Positions 45,470 to 58,386 of a stretch of DNA of 64,000 bases are shown here, piece after piece (position 1 is the stretch's first letter; every line of letters starts with the position of its first letter). The notes below the pieces were generated by a model. It had not been told where the DNA came from and made no database searches. It saw nothing but the letters and a program-made list of their open reading frames with translations. The stretch is taken from positions 426,004-490,003 of the forward strand of contig MU271161.1 in assembly GCA_021432605.1 (NCBI GenBank). Direction: 5' to 3'. Source of the stretch: Coniochaeta sp. PMI_546. Lineage: Eukaryota > Ascomycota > Sordariomycetes > Coniochaetales > Coniochaetaceae. A program made the translations under genes and the position numbers.

Positions 45470-48400
45470 ACCAAAGGAACCGTTATAACTATATCCAAGG
45501 AAGAGTTTGCTTAGTAGGTTACTAAGCTCGGAGCTAAATTAGAGAAGTTGAAGAACGAACATAAAGAACTAAAGTCCAGATCGGTAGAACCTAAGAACGA
45601 CTCTAAGACTACGGAACGAACGGCTAAAATCAAGGCCCCGCGGCCGGAACTTTACGATAAGAACCGCGAAGGGTTACAAGCTTTCATTACCTAGATTAAT
45701 ACGTACCTCTCGATTAACAAAGCGGTTTTCGTTTACGAATACGAAAAGGTAATATACGTAGTAAGAATATTAAGGGGAAAAGCTACGGAATAGTACGAAC
45801 TAACGTTACGCGATTGGATAGATAATATTACTAACGATCGTAAACCCGAAACTAGAATACTATTTAATAGTCTCGACAAATTCTAGGAGAAACTCCGCGA
45901 AACGTTCGGCAATCTTGATAAGACGCGAGCGGCCGAACGATAGTTGATAAACCTAAGGCAAAAAAGATCGGCGGGAACTTATACGGCCGAGTTCAAACGC
46001 TTTTCTACGAAATTTGATTTAGGGGAAACGGCTCTTATAATTCAGTTTTACGGAAGACTTCGTAATAACGTTAAAGACGAACTTAATAAGACCGATAGGT
46101 TTAAGACTTTTTATAAGTACGTTATATAAGTTATCTTGATCGACAATCGATTATATAAACGATAGTTGGAAAAGAAACGAAAAAGAGTTACGTAAGGACG
46201 GTTTAGTAATTATAATACCGCGAATATTAGCCAAAAGAGGTTTACTACCTATAGTAATCATTCCGGACTAATAGAACTAGACGCTATCCGGAAAGACAAT
46301 TCTAAGAAAAACAAGAAGTATTTTAACTACGGTAAGCAAAGATACTTCGCTAATAAATATCGATAACCTAAAAAAGCCTAGAAGCCAGTCCCCGAAAATA
46401 AGGCTTAAACGGTAATAAAAGATAGAAAATCCCGCGTTATCGTAATAATACGTAGAGAATAATAATATAAGGTACTTCTTAAACTACCGGGAGAAGAAGT
46501 CGACTTGGTAATAATACCAGGTTACGATATTACGGACGTAACGTATCTAGTCAATCTGTTAGATCGAGAATAGGACGAAATCGAAGAAGAACAAATACCT
46601 TTGTATAAGGATTACGAATCGGTATATATTAACTCGGTCTATTATAATTAGATTTCGTAAAATTCGTATATCTTTTACCGATATACTTAGTATATATAAG
46701 AAAAACTAGATTATAAATAGATACCAATACGAATATTAATAACTAGACTAATACCTTACTTTTATAAACCTAAAGATATCGAAAAATACGAGGAAGTATA
46801 TAGGAACGGACAATACCTATTACTAACGCCGCCCGGAACTATACAATTACAATTCGACCTAACGGGATAAAAATTCTTAATAGTAACGGAACCTAAACGA
46901 AAAGTCGAAGGTAGGAACCAAATACAAGTTACTTATTTACCCGAGAACTCGGTAAGATAAACGGGACGACTAAGATATTCGGTATTAGAAATCGTAACGT
47001 AAGTTACGACGGGAAGAGAATCGACCGAGGAATTCTAAGTACGACAATACCGTATTAGTATACAAGTCAATACGTATTTGGCGAGTTACCGAGGTTATAA
47101 ATTACAAATATAAAAGAGGGTCGAAGAGTTAGTATAAGAAGCGGACCAAATAGACAAATACTTGGATAGACTATTAGGCCCCGAGCCGGAAATAGAAGAG
47201 GAAGAGAACGGGGAACCGTCAAAACCTTCTTCAAGGGCTAAGGATAAACCTAAATATTACGGTATTTCGTTTCGAAGATCAGAGAAACGATTAAAAAACG
47301 ATAAACGTCGATTGTAAAAGGATTATATCGACGTAATATAGAAAGATCCTTATATACGACCGTAAGAGTTAAATACCTACGAATTACGATCAACATATAA
47401 GGAAGTTATACCTAGGTAATAATAAATAGCGGAATATAAAGAAACTATATCTCGCCAAATCTCGTTAATACGTTACGATTGCCTTAGAAGAAAAAGGACA
47501 AGCCTTACCGACTTAGAACTATTAATAAAAGCCTTATCGATTATAGATAAGGACTAGTAGATATAGAAACTACGCCCTTTTAAATTATTATCCAAGATTA
47601 TGATCAAGAGATAACGTTCGATATTACGGAAATCTTATCGTATAATATAATATTAGGGATACCTTAGTTACGAACGAATAACCCCCGAATTAATTAGAGA
47701 ACAAGCTAACTTCAATAGGATACGTTAAGAAGAGAATTAGCCTCTATAAAAAACGGACCTTACGAGGAAAAGCCTATACGTAACTTTAGAAGAACTTTGA
47801 TAATTTACGAAACGATTATAGAAACTCAGTTTATATCGACGCGAACGATTCCGAAAGAATACTATCGATATAACAAACTATTCAAGCCCGAACTTAAAAT
47901 AAGACTACCTAAATACAACCGTTAGGATTACGAGATCAATCTTTAACTAGGCAAAGAGCCCGGATTTTATAAGATTTACCCTCTTAACGACCTATAATTA
48001 TAAGCGTTAAGAGAATATATTGATAAGAATCTAAAGAAAGGTTATATTCGACTATCATAATCACTAGTAAGATACCCTATCCTATTTGTACTTAAGAAAA
48101 ACGGGAAGTTATATCTCGTTATAGATTATCGATAGCTTAACAATATTACTATCAAAGATCGAAGACTACTACCTCTTATATCCGAACTAAGAGATCGGTT
48201 ATATAAAGCCCGATAATTTACTACCCTAGACTTTAAGGGAATATATAACTTGATACGAATTAAGGAAAGAGATAAGTAGAAGACGGTATAACGATCTAGG
48301 TTAGGATAATACGAATATTATATTATACCTTTCGGGCTCGTTAACGTACCGGCTTCTTTCTAAAAGATAATCAACTACGTACTTCGAAGGTAATTAGACG

Positions 48401-50760
48401 ACTTCGTCGTCGTATACCTCGATAATATCTTAATTTATTCGGAAGACCTCGAGCAATATAAGAAATACGTCTACCTCGTCTTATAAATATTATAAGACGC
48501 AAATTTATTAATCGAACCCGAGAAGTACGAATTTTACTAATAAAAAGTAAAATTTCTCGGTTACGTTATATTACTAGGCCAGTTCGAAATGGACCTAGAT
48601 AAGCTAAAGGCTATTAAGGAATAACCTATACCAGAAACGGTTACGGGAATACGAACCTTTCTAAAGATTACCAATTTCTATCGGAAGTTTATTAAAGACT
48701 ATAGCAAGATCGTAATACCCTTTACCAATCTTATTAAGAAAGATTTAAGGTTCGAATAGACCTCGAAAGAAGAAGAGGCGTTCTAGGAACTTAAGAGGAA
48801 GATCTTAAGCTAGCTAATATTAGTTATTACGGATCCCGAGAAACCTTACGAAATAGAAACCGATACGTCGGAATTCGTATTCGGAAACCAATTGGGATAG
48901 AAAGATAAACAAGGGAAATTATACCCGATAATATTCTTCTCGAAGAAGCTAAATAGACTAAAACTCAACTATAGTATACCAGATAAGGAGTTGATAGCTA
49001 TTATTAAGGCGTTTAAGGAATAGAAATACTACCTTATAAGAACAAGATATAAGATAAAAATCTTAACGGATTATAAGAATCTTATTACGTTTATTTCTAC
49101 GAAGGAATTTAACAAACGACAAATCAGATAATATAAGTTCCTTACCGATTTCGACTTCGAAATTGTATATAAGAAAAGAAGTAAAAATGGTAAAATAGAC
49201 GTTCTTAATCGACGAAAAGATCTAAGACTAGAAAAGGAAATACGCTTGGCGAATTTCTTCAAGACTAACTAATAAGGAAACCTTAAGCTCGATATATAGG
49301 TCGGAGTAATATAGAACATAGAACCCGAAAAACAATAGGCGGAAAGGATTAAAAAGTATCGGAAAAAAGAAGTAAAGGAAGATGTTACCTTTATACTTCC
49401 GTTATACTACGGCTTACTATAGTTTAGGAACAAGGTATACGTACCTAACAAACTATAGAAGGAACTAGTAAAAGAATTCTACAAACATCTATTATATAGA
49501 TACTAAGGAGTTTATAAGACTAAAGAACGCGTACGGCGGACCTACGACTTTCTAAGACTAGATAAAATAGTTAGATAGGTAATCGGCGAATACGATAAAT
49601 ATAATAAAGCCAAATCAAGTAAATATAAACTATACGGGCTATTATAACCTATATAACTACCAGAGAAACTATAGGAAATGGTTACGATAGATTTTATCGT
49701 CAAACTACCAATATCGAAGGAACCTATAACGGGGGTCACTTACGACAATATATAAGTAGTTATAGACAAGTTCTCCAAATACGCGTACTTTATACCATAT
49801 AAAGAAACAAGTATAACGGAAGATATAGCCTACGCCTTTTTAAAGGTAATAATAAGCCAATATAGACTACTTAAATAGCTTGTTACCGATAGAGACAAAC
49901 TATTTACCTCGAAATTCTAGATAACGTTAATACGACAAATTAGAATCAAATATAAATTATTAACGTCGTTCTACTTATAGACGGATAGGTAAACAAAACG
50001 AACAAACTAGACCTTTAAACAATATCTAAGGATATATATCAATAAAAAGCAAGATAATTGGGTCAGGTAGCTATTAGTAGTACAATAGGCCTATAATAAT
50101 ATACCTAGCGAAACGCTAAACGGGTATTTACCGTTCTTTGTCAATTACGGTTATAAGCCTACTATAAAAGAAATACTAGGAGACGGACTAATACCGTTGG
50201 ATCCGGAATTACTACAAGCGAAATATACCGCGGAACAAATAAAGCTATTTTATAAGAGACTTCGCGGATATATAAAATTACTTAACTTACGAATAGTACG
50301 ATACGTAAATTAGAAAAGGTTAAAAGGACCAACCTTATAAAAGGGAGATAAAATCTACCTCGTACGACGAAATATTAAAACAAAACGACTAAACGACAAA
50401 CTAGATTGGAAAAAAATCGGACCGTTTAAGATCAAGAAGAAATTATCTGATTTGAACTATAAACTCTAGTTACTAACGAATATACGTATTTACCTAGTAT
50501 TTTATATCTCGCTTTTCGAACTAATACCTAAAAACGCGAAGTTAGCAATAGATATTAAAGTCGAATTAATATAAGAATACGAAGTGGAAAAGATCTTTAG
50601 GTATAAAAAGGAAGGAAACGTAAACTTCTACTACGTCAAATAGAAGAACTACGACGATTCGGAAAACACGTAGGAACCGGAAACTTACCTTACGAACTAT
50701 TAGTAATTACTATAGGAATTCCGTACTATAATAGTATTATTACCCTAAGAATCGAAAGGG
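45470..50760 (+). pseudogene. gag-pol of element 1, inactivated
   Basis: Remains of a Ty3/gypsy polyprotein. The longest intact gag stretch is 45944..46129 (TYTAEFKRFSTKFDLGET, NNVKDELNKTDRFKTF). A zinc-knuckle relic (FNYGKQRYFANKYR) is at ~46.32..46.36 kb; its cysteines are lost to TAC/TTT-type changes. RT: LDFKGIYNLIRI near 48.23 kb and the active site Y-L-D-N at 48415..48426, where the second catalytic Asp codon reads AAT (G to A). RNase H ~48.83..49.23 kb (LTDYKNL). Integrase 49.5..50.3 kb (DFIVKLPISKEP, YAYFIPYKET). The chromodomain 50574..50697 has both expected Trp codons as TAG. Confidence 0.9.
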
Positions 50761-50779
50761 ATAATACTACGTCGCCGTA

Positions 50780-51385
50780 GATTATATCCTAACCTGAAAT
50801 AAAATCGTTGTCAAAGGAAAAGGACGTAACGGAAGGCGGACGATTCTCGGTAACTCTCGTTACCTCGCGATCGGCTTCCTCCTTCTCAACCCGTTCCAAT
50901 TCTTCTATACTCGTTATACCTTTACGGATAACACGTATCATTTTCTCGAACTATATTTTCTTTTGTTTTCGCAAACGTTATACGCGGGCGTCTACCTTTC
51001 GTTAGGTAACTTCGGTAGCTTCTACTTTTTTTTCAAGGCGACGGAACTGATCGCCGATCCTTACGAGGTCCTCGTTAGAAGGACCAAGTACGTCGTATTT
51101 TGAGCGACCATTACGAATATATTCGGAATACCTCGAAGAATTATTAGGCGAGGCGCGATAGGTAAGACCTAGTCGCTCGTAGGAAGAATATTCGGGTATC
51201 TCGATAGAAAATTCGAAGATAGTACGTAACAAGGCGTTTTTACGGTTAGTCGATAACTTAGAGGATTTCTTTTACTTTTATATATTACGGTCAGATATGA
51301 TAACGATAAAGAAGGGGAAACCTTCGGACGTAACTTATACGGGCTATTGGTACTATTTATAAGAAATATTAGGCTTTGGGGATAA
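50780..51385 (-). pseudogene. Conserved antisense reading frame between chromodomain and 3' LTR (element 1)
   Basis: Not a known gene to me. On the minus strand one frame reads coding-like for roughly 200 codons; 76 of these are free of stops (51002..51232). Nearly all remaining stops are TAA/TAG where the ancestral codon was probably CAA/CAG. It reads PIARISYVRRFPLLYRYH, then RYSEYIRNGRSKYDV, GPSNEDLVRIGDQFRRLEKK, and a charged C-terminal part (RKGITSIEELERVEKEEADR, TENRPPSVTSFSF) suggesting a coiled coil. The sister copy (57.36..57.94 kb) has the same frame with conservative replacements and silent differences. Start codon not identifiable. Function unknown; promoter might be the 3' LTR read backwards. 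Confidence 0.5.
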
Positions 51386-51390
51386 TGGCT

Positions 51391-51406
51391 AAAGGAAGAG
51401 GGGGAT
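51391..51406 (+). other. Polypurine tract of element 1
   Basis: AAAGGAAGAGGGGGAT, immediately before the 3' LTR; this primes plus-strand DNA synthesis in LTR retrotransposons. The equivalent in element 2 lies before 57994. Confidence 0.8.
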
Positions 51407-51408
51407 AA

Positions 51409-51800
51409 TGTTACGAACCTATAGGTAACGGAAGGTACCCCGCCAATAGATAAAGAATATACATACGAGATATATCGTAGTATATAGGTTAGAAACCTCG
51501 AGTTACGTAACTGATAGATAGGATCGGTATCGATCGTATCTATTACGATAGATCGGATAGACGTCTAGTACGTCTATTACTATAGTCTCTACTAGTATAT
51601 AGGAAGGAATCCTTTTAGGCTCCGTTATAGATAGTTCTTAATTACCTAGTGATCAATCTAAGTATTCAATCGAGATTATCATTGAGTAAGATACTTATCT
51701 TAACGATACCAGAATAAAAACTACTTGTTATACCTTAACTTACTTACCCTAAGTAATAGAACTTACCTTCTGATCCTTAACCCGTCTTAGGATCGTTACA
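51409..51800 (+). repeat. 3' LTR of element 1
   Basis: 392 bp, same ends as the 5' LTR. The central CACGTG of the palindrome has become TACGTA here, a double RIP-type change. Confidence 0.93.
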
Positions 51801-51805
51801 ATATA
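51801..51805. repeat. Target-site duplication ATATA, right copy
   Basis: Exact repeat of 45015..45019. Its last two bases coincide with the first two bases of the next element's LTR. Confidence 0.75.
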
Positions 51806-52195
51806 GTATAAACCTACGGCTATAGAAGGTGCCTTACTAATTAATAAGAAACAAATATATAAGGTGTATTATATTATATAAACAAAGGACCCCGGGTTAC
51901 GTAATTAATAAGAGGAATAGTTTTATAATAGATATATTAGGATATAAGTAATAGTTACCTATCGATTATATTATTATATTTATTTAAGTATATAAGAAAG
52001 AGCTTTTCTAAACTTTATTATTAGTAGTTCTTAATCACCTTACTAATCAATTTAAATATTCAATTGAAGTTATTATTTGAATAAGATATTTATTTTAACG
52101 ATACTAAAATAAAGATTACTTATTATACCTTAACTTACTTACCTTAAATAATAAAACTTACCTTCTAATCTTAAACCTTATCTTAGATCGTTATA
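51804..52195 (+). repeat. 5' LTR of element 2
   Basis: 392 bp; followed, as in element 1, by TTTGATTACTCTTATTCG. Strongly AT-shifted. Confidence 0.85.
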
Positions 52196-52259
52196 TTTTG
52201 ATTACTCTTATTCGATAAGTTAACCTTATATTAAGTAACTAATATAATACCCGGAATCC

Positions 52260-55200
52260 CCGTACCTTAGTAAACCTTTATAACTTAAGCCTAAACGAAC
52301 GATATAACGATAATAATTATATAATTACAAACGGAAATTATTATTCTTAAAAAAAGATTTAAAGTCGATCTTATGATTAAGATTAAGGTTCCGCGTCTCG
52401 AACTTTACGATAAGAATAAAAAGAGGTTATAAGCTTTTATTATTTAGGTTTACGCGTACTTTAAAATATACGTAATATTTTTTTTAAAGAATATAAAAAA
52501 GTAATTTATATAAGAAACTTATTAAAAAGGAAAGTAATAAAATAATTCGAACCTAATCTTTAAGACTTCTTATAAAACTAATCGAATATAAAAAGATAGA
52601 AACCGGAGATCCGCGTTATATTTTCTAATATAAACCGATTATTCGATAAGTTTAAAAAAACCTTTAGGAATCCTAATACATAAAGATCGGTAGAACGATA
52701 ATTCTTATCGTTAAGATAAAAGGGTTTAATAAAAACGTATATCGGCGGAATTTAAACGAATTACGGTTAAACTCGATTTAAAATATACTTTATTCTTTTA
52801 TTTTTATAAAAGGTTATAAGATAACGTTAAAGATAAACTTAATAAAAAAGACCGATTAGATATTTTATATAAGTATATTGTACCCGTAATCAAAATTGAT
52901 AATCGATTATATAAATGAAAATTCGAAAGAAGGAAAGGAAAAGCTTTTTAAACAATAAAGAAAACCGCGAATTCTTTTAAAAAAAACGATTAATAATTAC
53001 GGGTTTTTATTTAAGATTTATAAATCTAAACGTTATTTAACGAAGTTAACTTTAGAAAAAAGGTAAATATTTTAATTATAAGAAATAAAGATATTACGTT
53101 AATAAGTATCGTTAACCTAAGAAAACCTAAAAGTTAATCCCTAAAAATAAGACTTAGGTAATAATAAAAGATAATAGATCCCGCGTTATCGCGATAATAC
53201 GTAAAAAAGAATAATATAAGGTATTTCTTAGATTATTAAAAGAAGAAATCGATTTAATAATAATATTAGGATATAATATTACGGATATAATATATTTAGT
53301 TAACTTATTAGATCGAGAATAAAACGAGATCGAAAAAGAATAAATACCTTTATATAAAATTTACGAATCAGTATATATCGACTTAGTTTATTATAATTAG
53401 ATCTCGTATAATTGGTATATTTTTTACCGTTATACTTAATATATATAAATGGATAGTTTTTATTATTAATATTACCCGGTATAATATAATTATAACTTAA
53501 CTAAATAAGATAAAAGTTTTTAACAACGACCGAATTAAAACGATAAATCGAAAACAAAAGTTAATTATAGATTATATATTTATTAGAAGATTTAATAAGA
53601 AAATCAGATTGACGAAGATATTCGGTATTTAGAATCGTAATACAAATTACGACGTAAAGAGAAAAATCGACCGATACGTTTTTAATTCGATATATCGTTT
53701 AAAAAGAATAAACGTAAAAAAGGATTGAAAAAATAAATTAAAAATAAATTCGAATAAAGGTATACGGGGATAAGTTATAAACTTTAAAATCCGGGATAAA
53801 AAAAAGGATTACGGGGAACTGTCGGAACCTCTTTTTCGAACTTAGGATCAATTAAAATATTATAGTATTTCGTTCCGAAAATTAAAGAAATAGTTAAAAA
53901 ACGATTAATATCGATTATAAAAGGATTATATCGACGTAATATAAAAGGATCTTTATATATAACCGTAAGAATTAAATATTTATAAATTACGATTAATAAA
54001 TAAGGAAGTAATATTTAAATAATAATAAATAACGGAATATAAGGAAATTATATCTCGCTAAATCTCGTTAATATATTACGATTACCTTAGAAGAAAAAAG
54101 ACGAACCCTATTGATTTAAAATTATTAATAGAAGCCTTATCGATTATAAATAAGGATTAATAGATATAGAAACCGCGCCTCTTTAGGTTATTATCTAAAG
54201 ACGTAATCAAAAGATAATATTTAATATTACGGAAATCTTATCGTACGGTATAATATTAAAGATACCTTAATTATAAACGAATAATCCCCGAGTTAATTAG
54301 AGAATAGGTTAACTTTAATAGAATACGTTAAGAAGAAAGTTAACCTTTATAAAAAATAATCCTTACGAGGAAAAACCTATATATGATTCTAAAAAAGCTT
54401 TAATAATCTATAATAGGGTTATAAAAATTCAATTAATATCGATACGAACGATTCCGAGAGAATACTATCGATATAACAAACTATTTAAGCCCGAATTTAA
54501 GATAAGATTACCTTTATATAACCGTTAGGATTACGAGATCAATCTTTAATTAGGTAAAGAGCCCGGATTATATAAAATTTACCTTTTTAACGACTTATAA
54601 CTAAAGGCGTTAAGAGAATATATTAATAAAAATCTAAAAAAAGATTATATTTGACTATTATAATTACCTATAAGATATCTTATCTTATTCGTATTTAAGA
54701 AAAACGGGAAGTTACGTCTCGTTATAAACTATCGATAGTTTAATAATATTATTATTAAAGATCGAAGATTATTACCTTTTATATCCGAATTAAAAGATCG
54801 GTTATATAAAACCTAATAGTTTATTACCTTAGATTTTAAAGGAACGTATAACCTAATTTGAATTAAAAAAGGAGATAAGTAAAAGACGGTATAACGATTT
54901 AGGTTAGGATAATACGAATACTATATTATACCTTTCGGGCTCGTTAATATATTAGTTTTATTCTAAAGGATAATTAATTATATATTTCGAAAGTATTTAA
55001 ACGATTTCGTTATCGTATACTTCGATAATATTTTAATTTATTCAAAAGATTTCGAATAATATAAGAAATACGTTTATTTCGTTTTAGAAATATTATAAGA
55101 CGCGAATTTATTAGTCGAATTCGAAAAGTATAAATTTTATTAGAAGAAAATAAGATTCTTCGGTTACGTTATATTACTAAGCTAGTTCGAAATAGATTTA

Positions 55201-57350
55201 AATAAGTTAAAAGCTATTAAAGAATAATTTATATTAGAAACGGTTACGGGAATACGAACTTTTTTAAGGATTACTAACTTCTATCGGAAGTTTATTAAGG
55301 ATTATAATAAGATCGTAATACCTTTTACCAACTTTATTAAGAAAGATCTAAAGTTCGAATAGATTTCGAAAGAAAAAGAAATGTTTTAAAAACTTAAAAA
55401 TAAGATCTTAAGTTAATTAGTATTAAATACCGCGGATCCCGAAAGACTTTACGAAATAAAAACAAATACGTCGGAATTTGTATTCGGAAGTTAGTTAAGA
55501 TAAAAGGATAAATAAAGGAGATTATACCTAATAATATTCTTTTCGAAAAATTTAAATAGATTAGAACTTAATTATAATATATTAGATAAGGAACTAATAG
55601 TTATTATTAAGGCGTTTAAGGAATAGAAATATTAACCTATAAAGGTAAGATATAAAGTAAAGGTCCTAATAAATTATAAGAACTTTATTACGTTTACTTT
55701 TACGAAAAAACTTAATAAGTGATAAATTAAATAGTATAAATTCCTTACCGATTTCGATTTCGAAATTATATATAAAAAAGGAAACGAAAATAGTAAAACG
55801 GACGTTTTTAATCGACGAGAAGATTTGAAACCGGAAAAGGAAATACGTTTAGCGAATTTCTTTAAGACTAATTAATAAGGAAACCTTGAACTTTATATAT
55901 AGATCGGAATAATATAAATTATAAAGCCCGAAGAATAATAGGTAGAAAAGATTAAGGAATATCGGAAGGAGGAAATAAGGAAAGATATTACCTTTATACT
56001 TTTATTATACTATAGCTTATTATAATTTAGGAATAAGGTATACGTATTTAATAAACTATAAAAGGAACTGGTAAAGGAATTTTATAAATATCCGTTACGA
56101 AGATATTAAAGAGTTTATAAAATTAAAAAATATATACGGCGGACTTACGACTTTCTAAAACTAGATAAAGTAGTTAGATAGGTCGTCGGCGAATACGATA
56201 AATATAATAAAGCTAAGTTAAATAGATATAAGCCGTACGGGTTATTATAACCGATATAATTATTAGAAAAACTATAAGAAATGGTTACAATAGATTTTAT
56301 CGTCAAACTATTAATATTAAAAAAACTTATAACCGGAATTATTTACGATAATATATAAGTAGTTATAAACAAATTTTCTAAATACGCGTATTTTATACCG
56401 TATAAGGAAACGAGTACGGCAGAAGATATAGCCTACGCCTTTTTAAAAGTAGTAATAAGCTAATATAGACTACCTAAATAATTTATTACCGATAAAGATA
56501 AACTATTTACTTTAAAATTTTAGATAACGTTAATACGATAAATCGGAATCAAATATAAGTTATCGATATCGTTCTATTTATAAACAGACGGATAAATAAA
56601 ACGAACAAACTAAACCCTTGAATAATATTTACGGATATATATTAATAAGAAATAGGACGATTAGGTTAAGTAGCTATTAGTAATATAATAGGCTTATAAT
56701 AATATACCTAGCGAAATATTAAACGGGAATTTACCGTTCCTTATTAATTACGGGTACGAGTATATTATAAAAGAGATATTAGGAAACGGACTAACGTTAT
56801 TAAATCCGGAATTATTAAAAGTAAGATATATTACGGAATAAATAAAACTATTTTATAAGAGATTTCGCGGATATATAAAGCTATTTAACTTACGGATAAC
56901 GTAATATATAAACCGGAAAAGGTTAAAAGGATTAACTTTATAAGAAGGAGATAAAGTTTATTTCGTACGACGAAATATTAAAACAAAACGACTAAACGAT
57001 AAATTAGATTAGAAAAAGATCGGACTTTTTAAGATTAAGAAAAAATTATCTAAATTAAATTATGAATTCTAATTACTAACAAATATATATATTTACCTAG
57101 TATTTTATATCTCGTTTTTCGAACTAATATTTAAAAACGTAAAGTTAATAATAAATATTAAAGTTGAATTAATATAAGAATACGAAATAGAAAAGATCTT
57201 TAGGTATAAAAATAAATAAAGAATAGATTTCTATTACGTCAAATAAAAGAATTACGACGATTCGGAAAATATATAAGAACCGGAAGTTTATTTTACGAAC
57301 TATTAATAATTATTACGGGAATTTCGTTCTATAATAATATTATTATTTTA
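52260..57350 (+). pseudogene. gag-pol of element 2, inactivated
   Basis: Same domain series as element 1 with many more stops. RT active site (Y-F-D-N-I) is near 55015..55030, RNase H near 55.4..55.8 kb, integrase 56.0..56.9 kb and the chromodomain relic near 57.18..57.30 kb (KNYDDSEN followed by a stop where Trp-containing sequence is expected). Confidence 0.8.
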
Positions 57351-57359
57351 AAGGTCGAA

Positions 57360-57940
57360 AAAGATAATATTACGTTACCGTAAATTATATTTTAGCTTAA
57401 AATAAAATCGTTATCGAAAAAAAAGGACGTAACGGAAGACGGACGGTTTTCGGTAACTTTTAATACCTTTCGATCGGTTTCTTTTTTCTCGACCCGTTTT
57501 AATTTTTTTACGTTCGTTATATTTTTACGGATAATACGTATTATTTTTTCAAACTATATTTTTTTCTAGATATAAAGACGTTAAACTTTAGTTTCGGCTT
57601 ATTTAACTTCTTTTTCTAATCTACGGAATTATTCTCCGATTCTTATAAACTCCTCGTTAAAAAGACCTTAGACGTTATACCGCAAACGACCCGAACGAAC
57701 GTATTCCGTATATCGGGAAAAGTCCTTTTCGGAAACTTAATAAGAAACGAGACCGCGTTTTTCGTAATTCGAATACGAAAATATTTCGATAACGTTAGAA
57801 AGGATAGTTATTAATAAAACGATACGGCGGTCGTTCGAAGATTTGGAAGATTTCTTTTATTTCTATATATTACGGTTAGATATAATAACGATAAAAAAGG
57901 GAAAACCTTCGGACGTAATTTATATAGGCTATTAGTATTA
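57360..57940 (-). pseudogene. Conserved antisense reading frame, element 2 copy
   Basis: Counterpart of the antisense frame in element 1. Minus-strand reading gives PIAYINYVRRFSLFYRYY, RYTEYVRSGRLRYNV, EEFIRIGE, FRRLEKEVK, and RKNITNVKKLKRVEKKETDR with TENRPSSVTSFF. At one position it keeps CAA (in FQIF) where element 1 has TAA, supporting Gln as the ancestral residue. Stops are TAA/TAG and mostly shared with element 1. Confidence 0.5.
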
Positions 57941-57993
57941 CTTATAAGAAGTATTAGGCCTTAAAGATAATAGCTAAAGGAGGAGGAGGATAG

Positions 57994-58386
57994 TATTATA
58001 AACTTATAAATAACGGAAAGCGCCCCGTTAATAGATAAAGGAATATATATACGAGGCTTATCGTATTATATAGGTAAGGAACCCCGAGTTATATAACTAA
58101 TCGTAACGATCGTAATAATCAAAAGGTATTACGGTAAGTATAATTATAACTACCGTTATAATTATTATAATCTCTATTAGTATATAAAGAAGAGTCCTTT
58201 TAGATTCCGGTATAAATAGTTCTTAATTACCTAGTAATCAATCTAAGTATTCAATTAAGGTTATTATTTGAGTAAGATACTTATCTTAACGATACTAAAG
58301 TAAAGATTATTTGTTATACCTTAACTTACTTACCTTAAGTAATAAAACCTATCTTCTAATCTTAAACCCTATCTTAAATCGTTATA
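57994..58386 (+). repeat. 3' LTR of element 2
   Basis: About 393 bp, preceded by the purine-rich AAAGGAGGAGGAGGATAG. Ends AAATCGTTATA. Confidence 0.85.

Larger units (their letters stand above)
45020..51800 (+). mobile_element. Complete Ty3/gypsy chromovirus, RIP-inactivated (element 1)
   Basis: A structurally complete 6781-bp LTR retrotransposon: two LTRs of exactly 392 bp, TG...CA ends, perfect ATATA target duplication, a purine tract before the 3' LTR, and gag, protease, RT, RNase H, integrase and chromodomain in that order on the plus strand. Chromodomains steer integration to H3K9-methylated heterochromatin, which suits this block. Every domain is stop-filled by C-to-T/G-to-A changes, so it cannot be autonomous. 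LTRs differ only by such transitions, the 3' copy being more mutated. An antisense frame beside the 3' LTR is listed separately. Confidence 0.95.
51804..58386 (+). mobile_element. Older Ty3/gypsy copy of the same family (element 2)
   Basis: A full-length but far more RIP-mutated relative of element 1: LTRs of 392 and 393 bp, with the same order gag, protease, RT, RNase H, integrase, chromodomain and antisense frame. LTR starts read TAGTATAAAC and TATTATAAAC and the end is CGTTATA, where element 1 has TGTTACGAAC and CGTTACA. No target duplication was found, because the left flank is occupied by element 1. Hardly any open frame exceeds a few dozen codons. Confidence 0.88.

Noticed and set aside
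49071-49739. Two minus-strand frames of 63 and 65 codons in element 1
   Set aside because: Opposite the RNase H and integrase remains; no conservation independent of the sense strand.
50808-51005. 65-codon plus-strand frame after the chromodomain of element 1
   Set aside because: Sense-side shadow of the antisense frame; differences from element 2 here are mostly RIP transitions and it does not extend.
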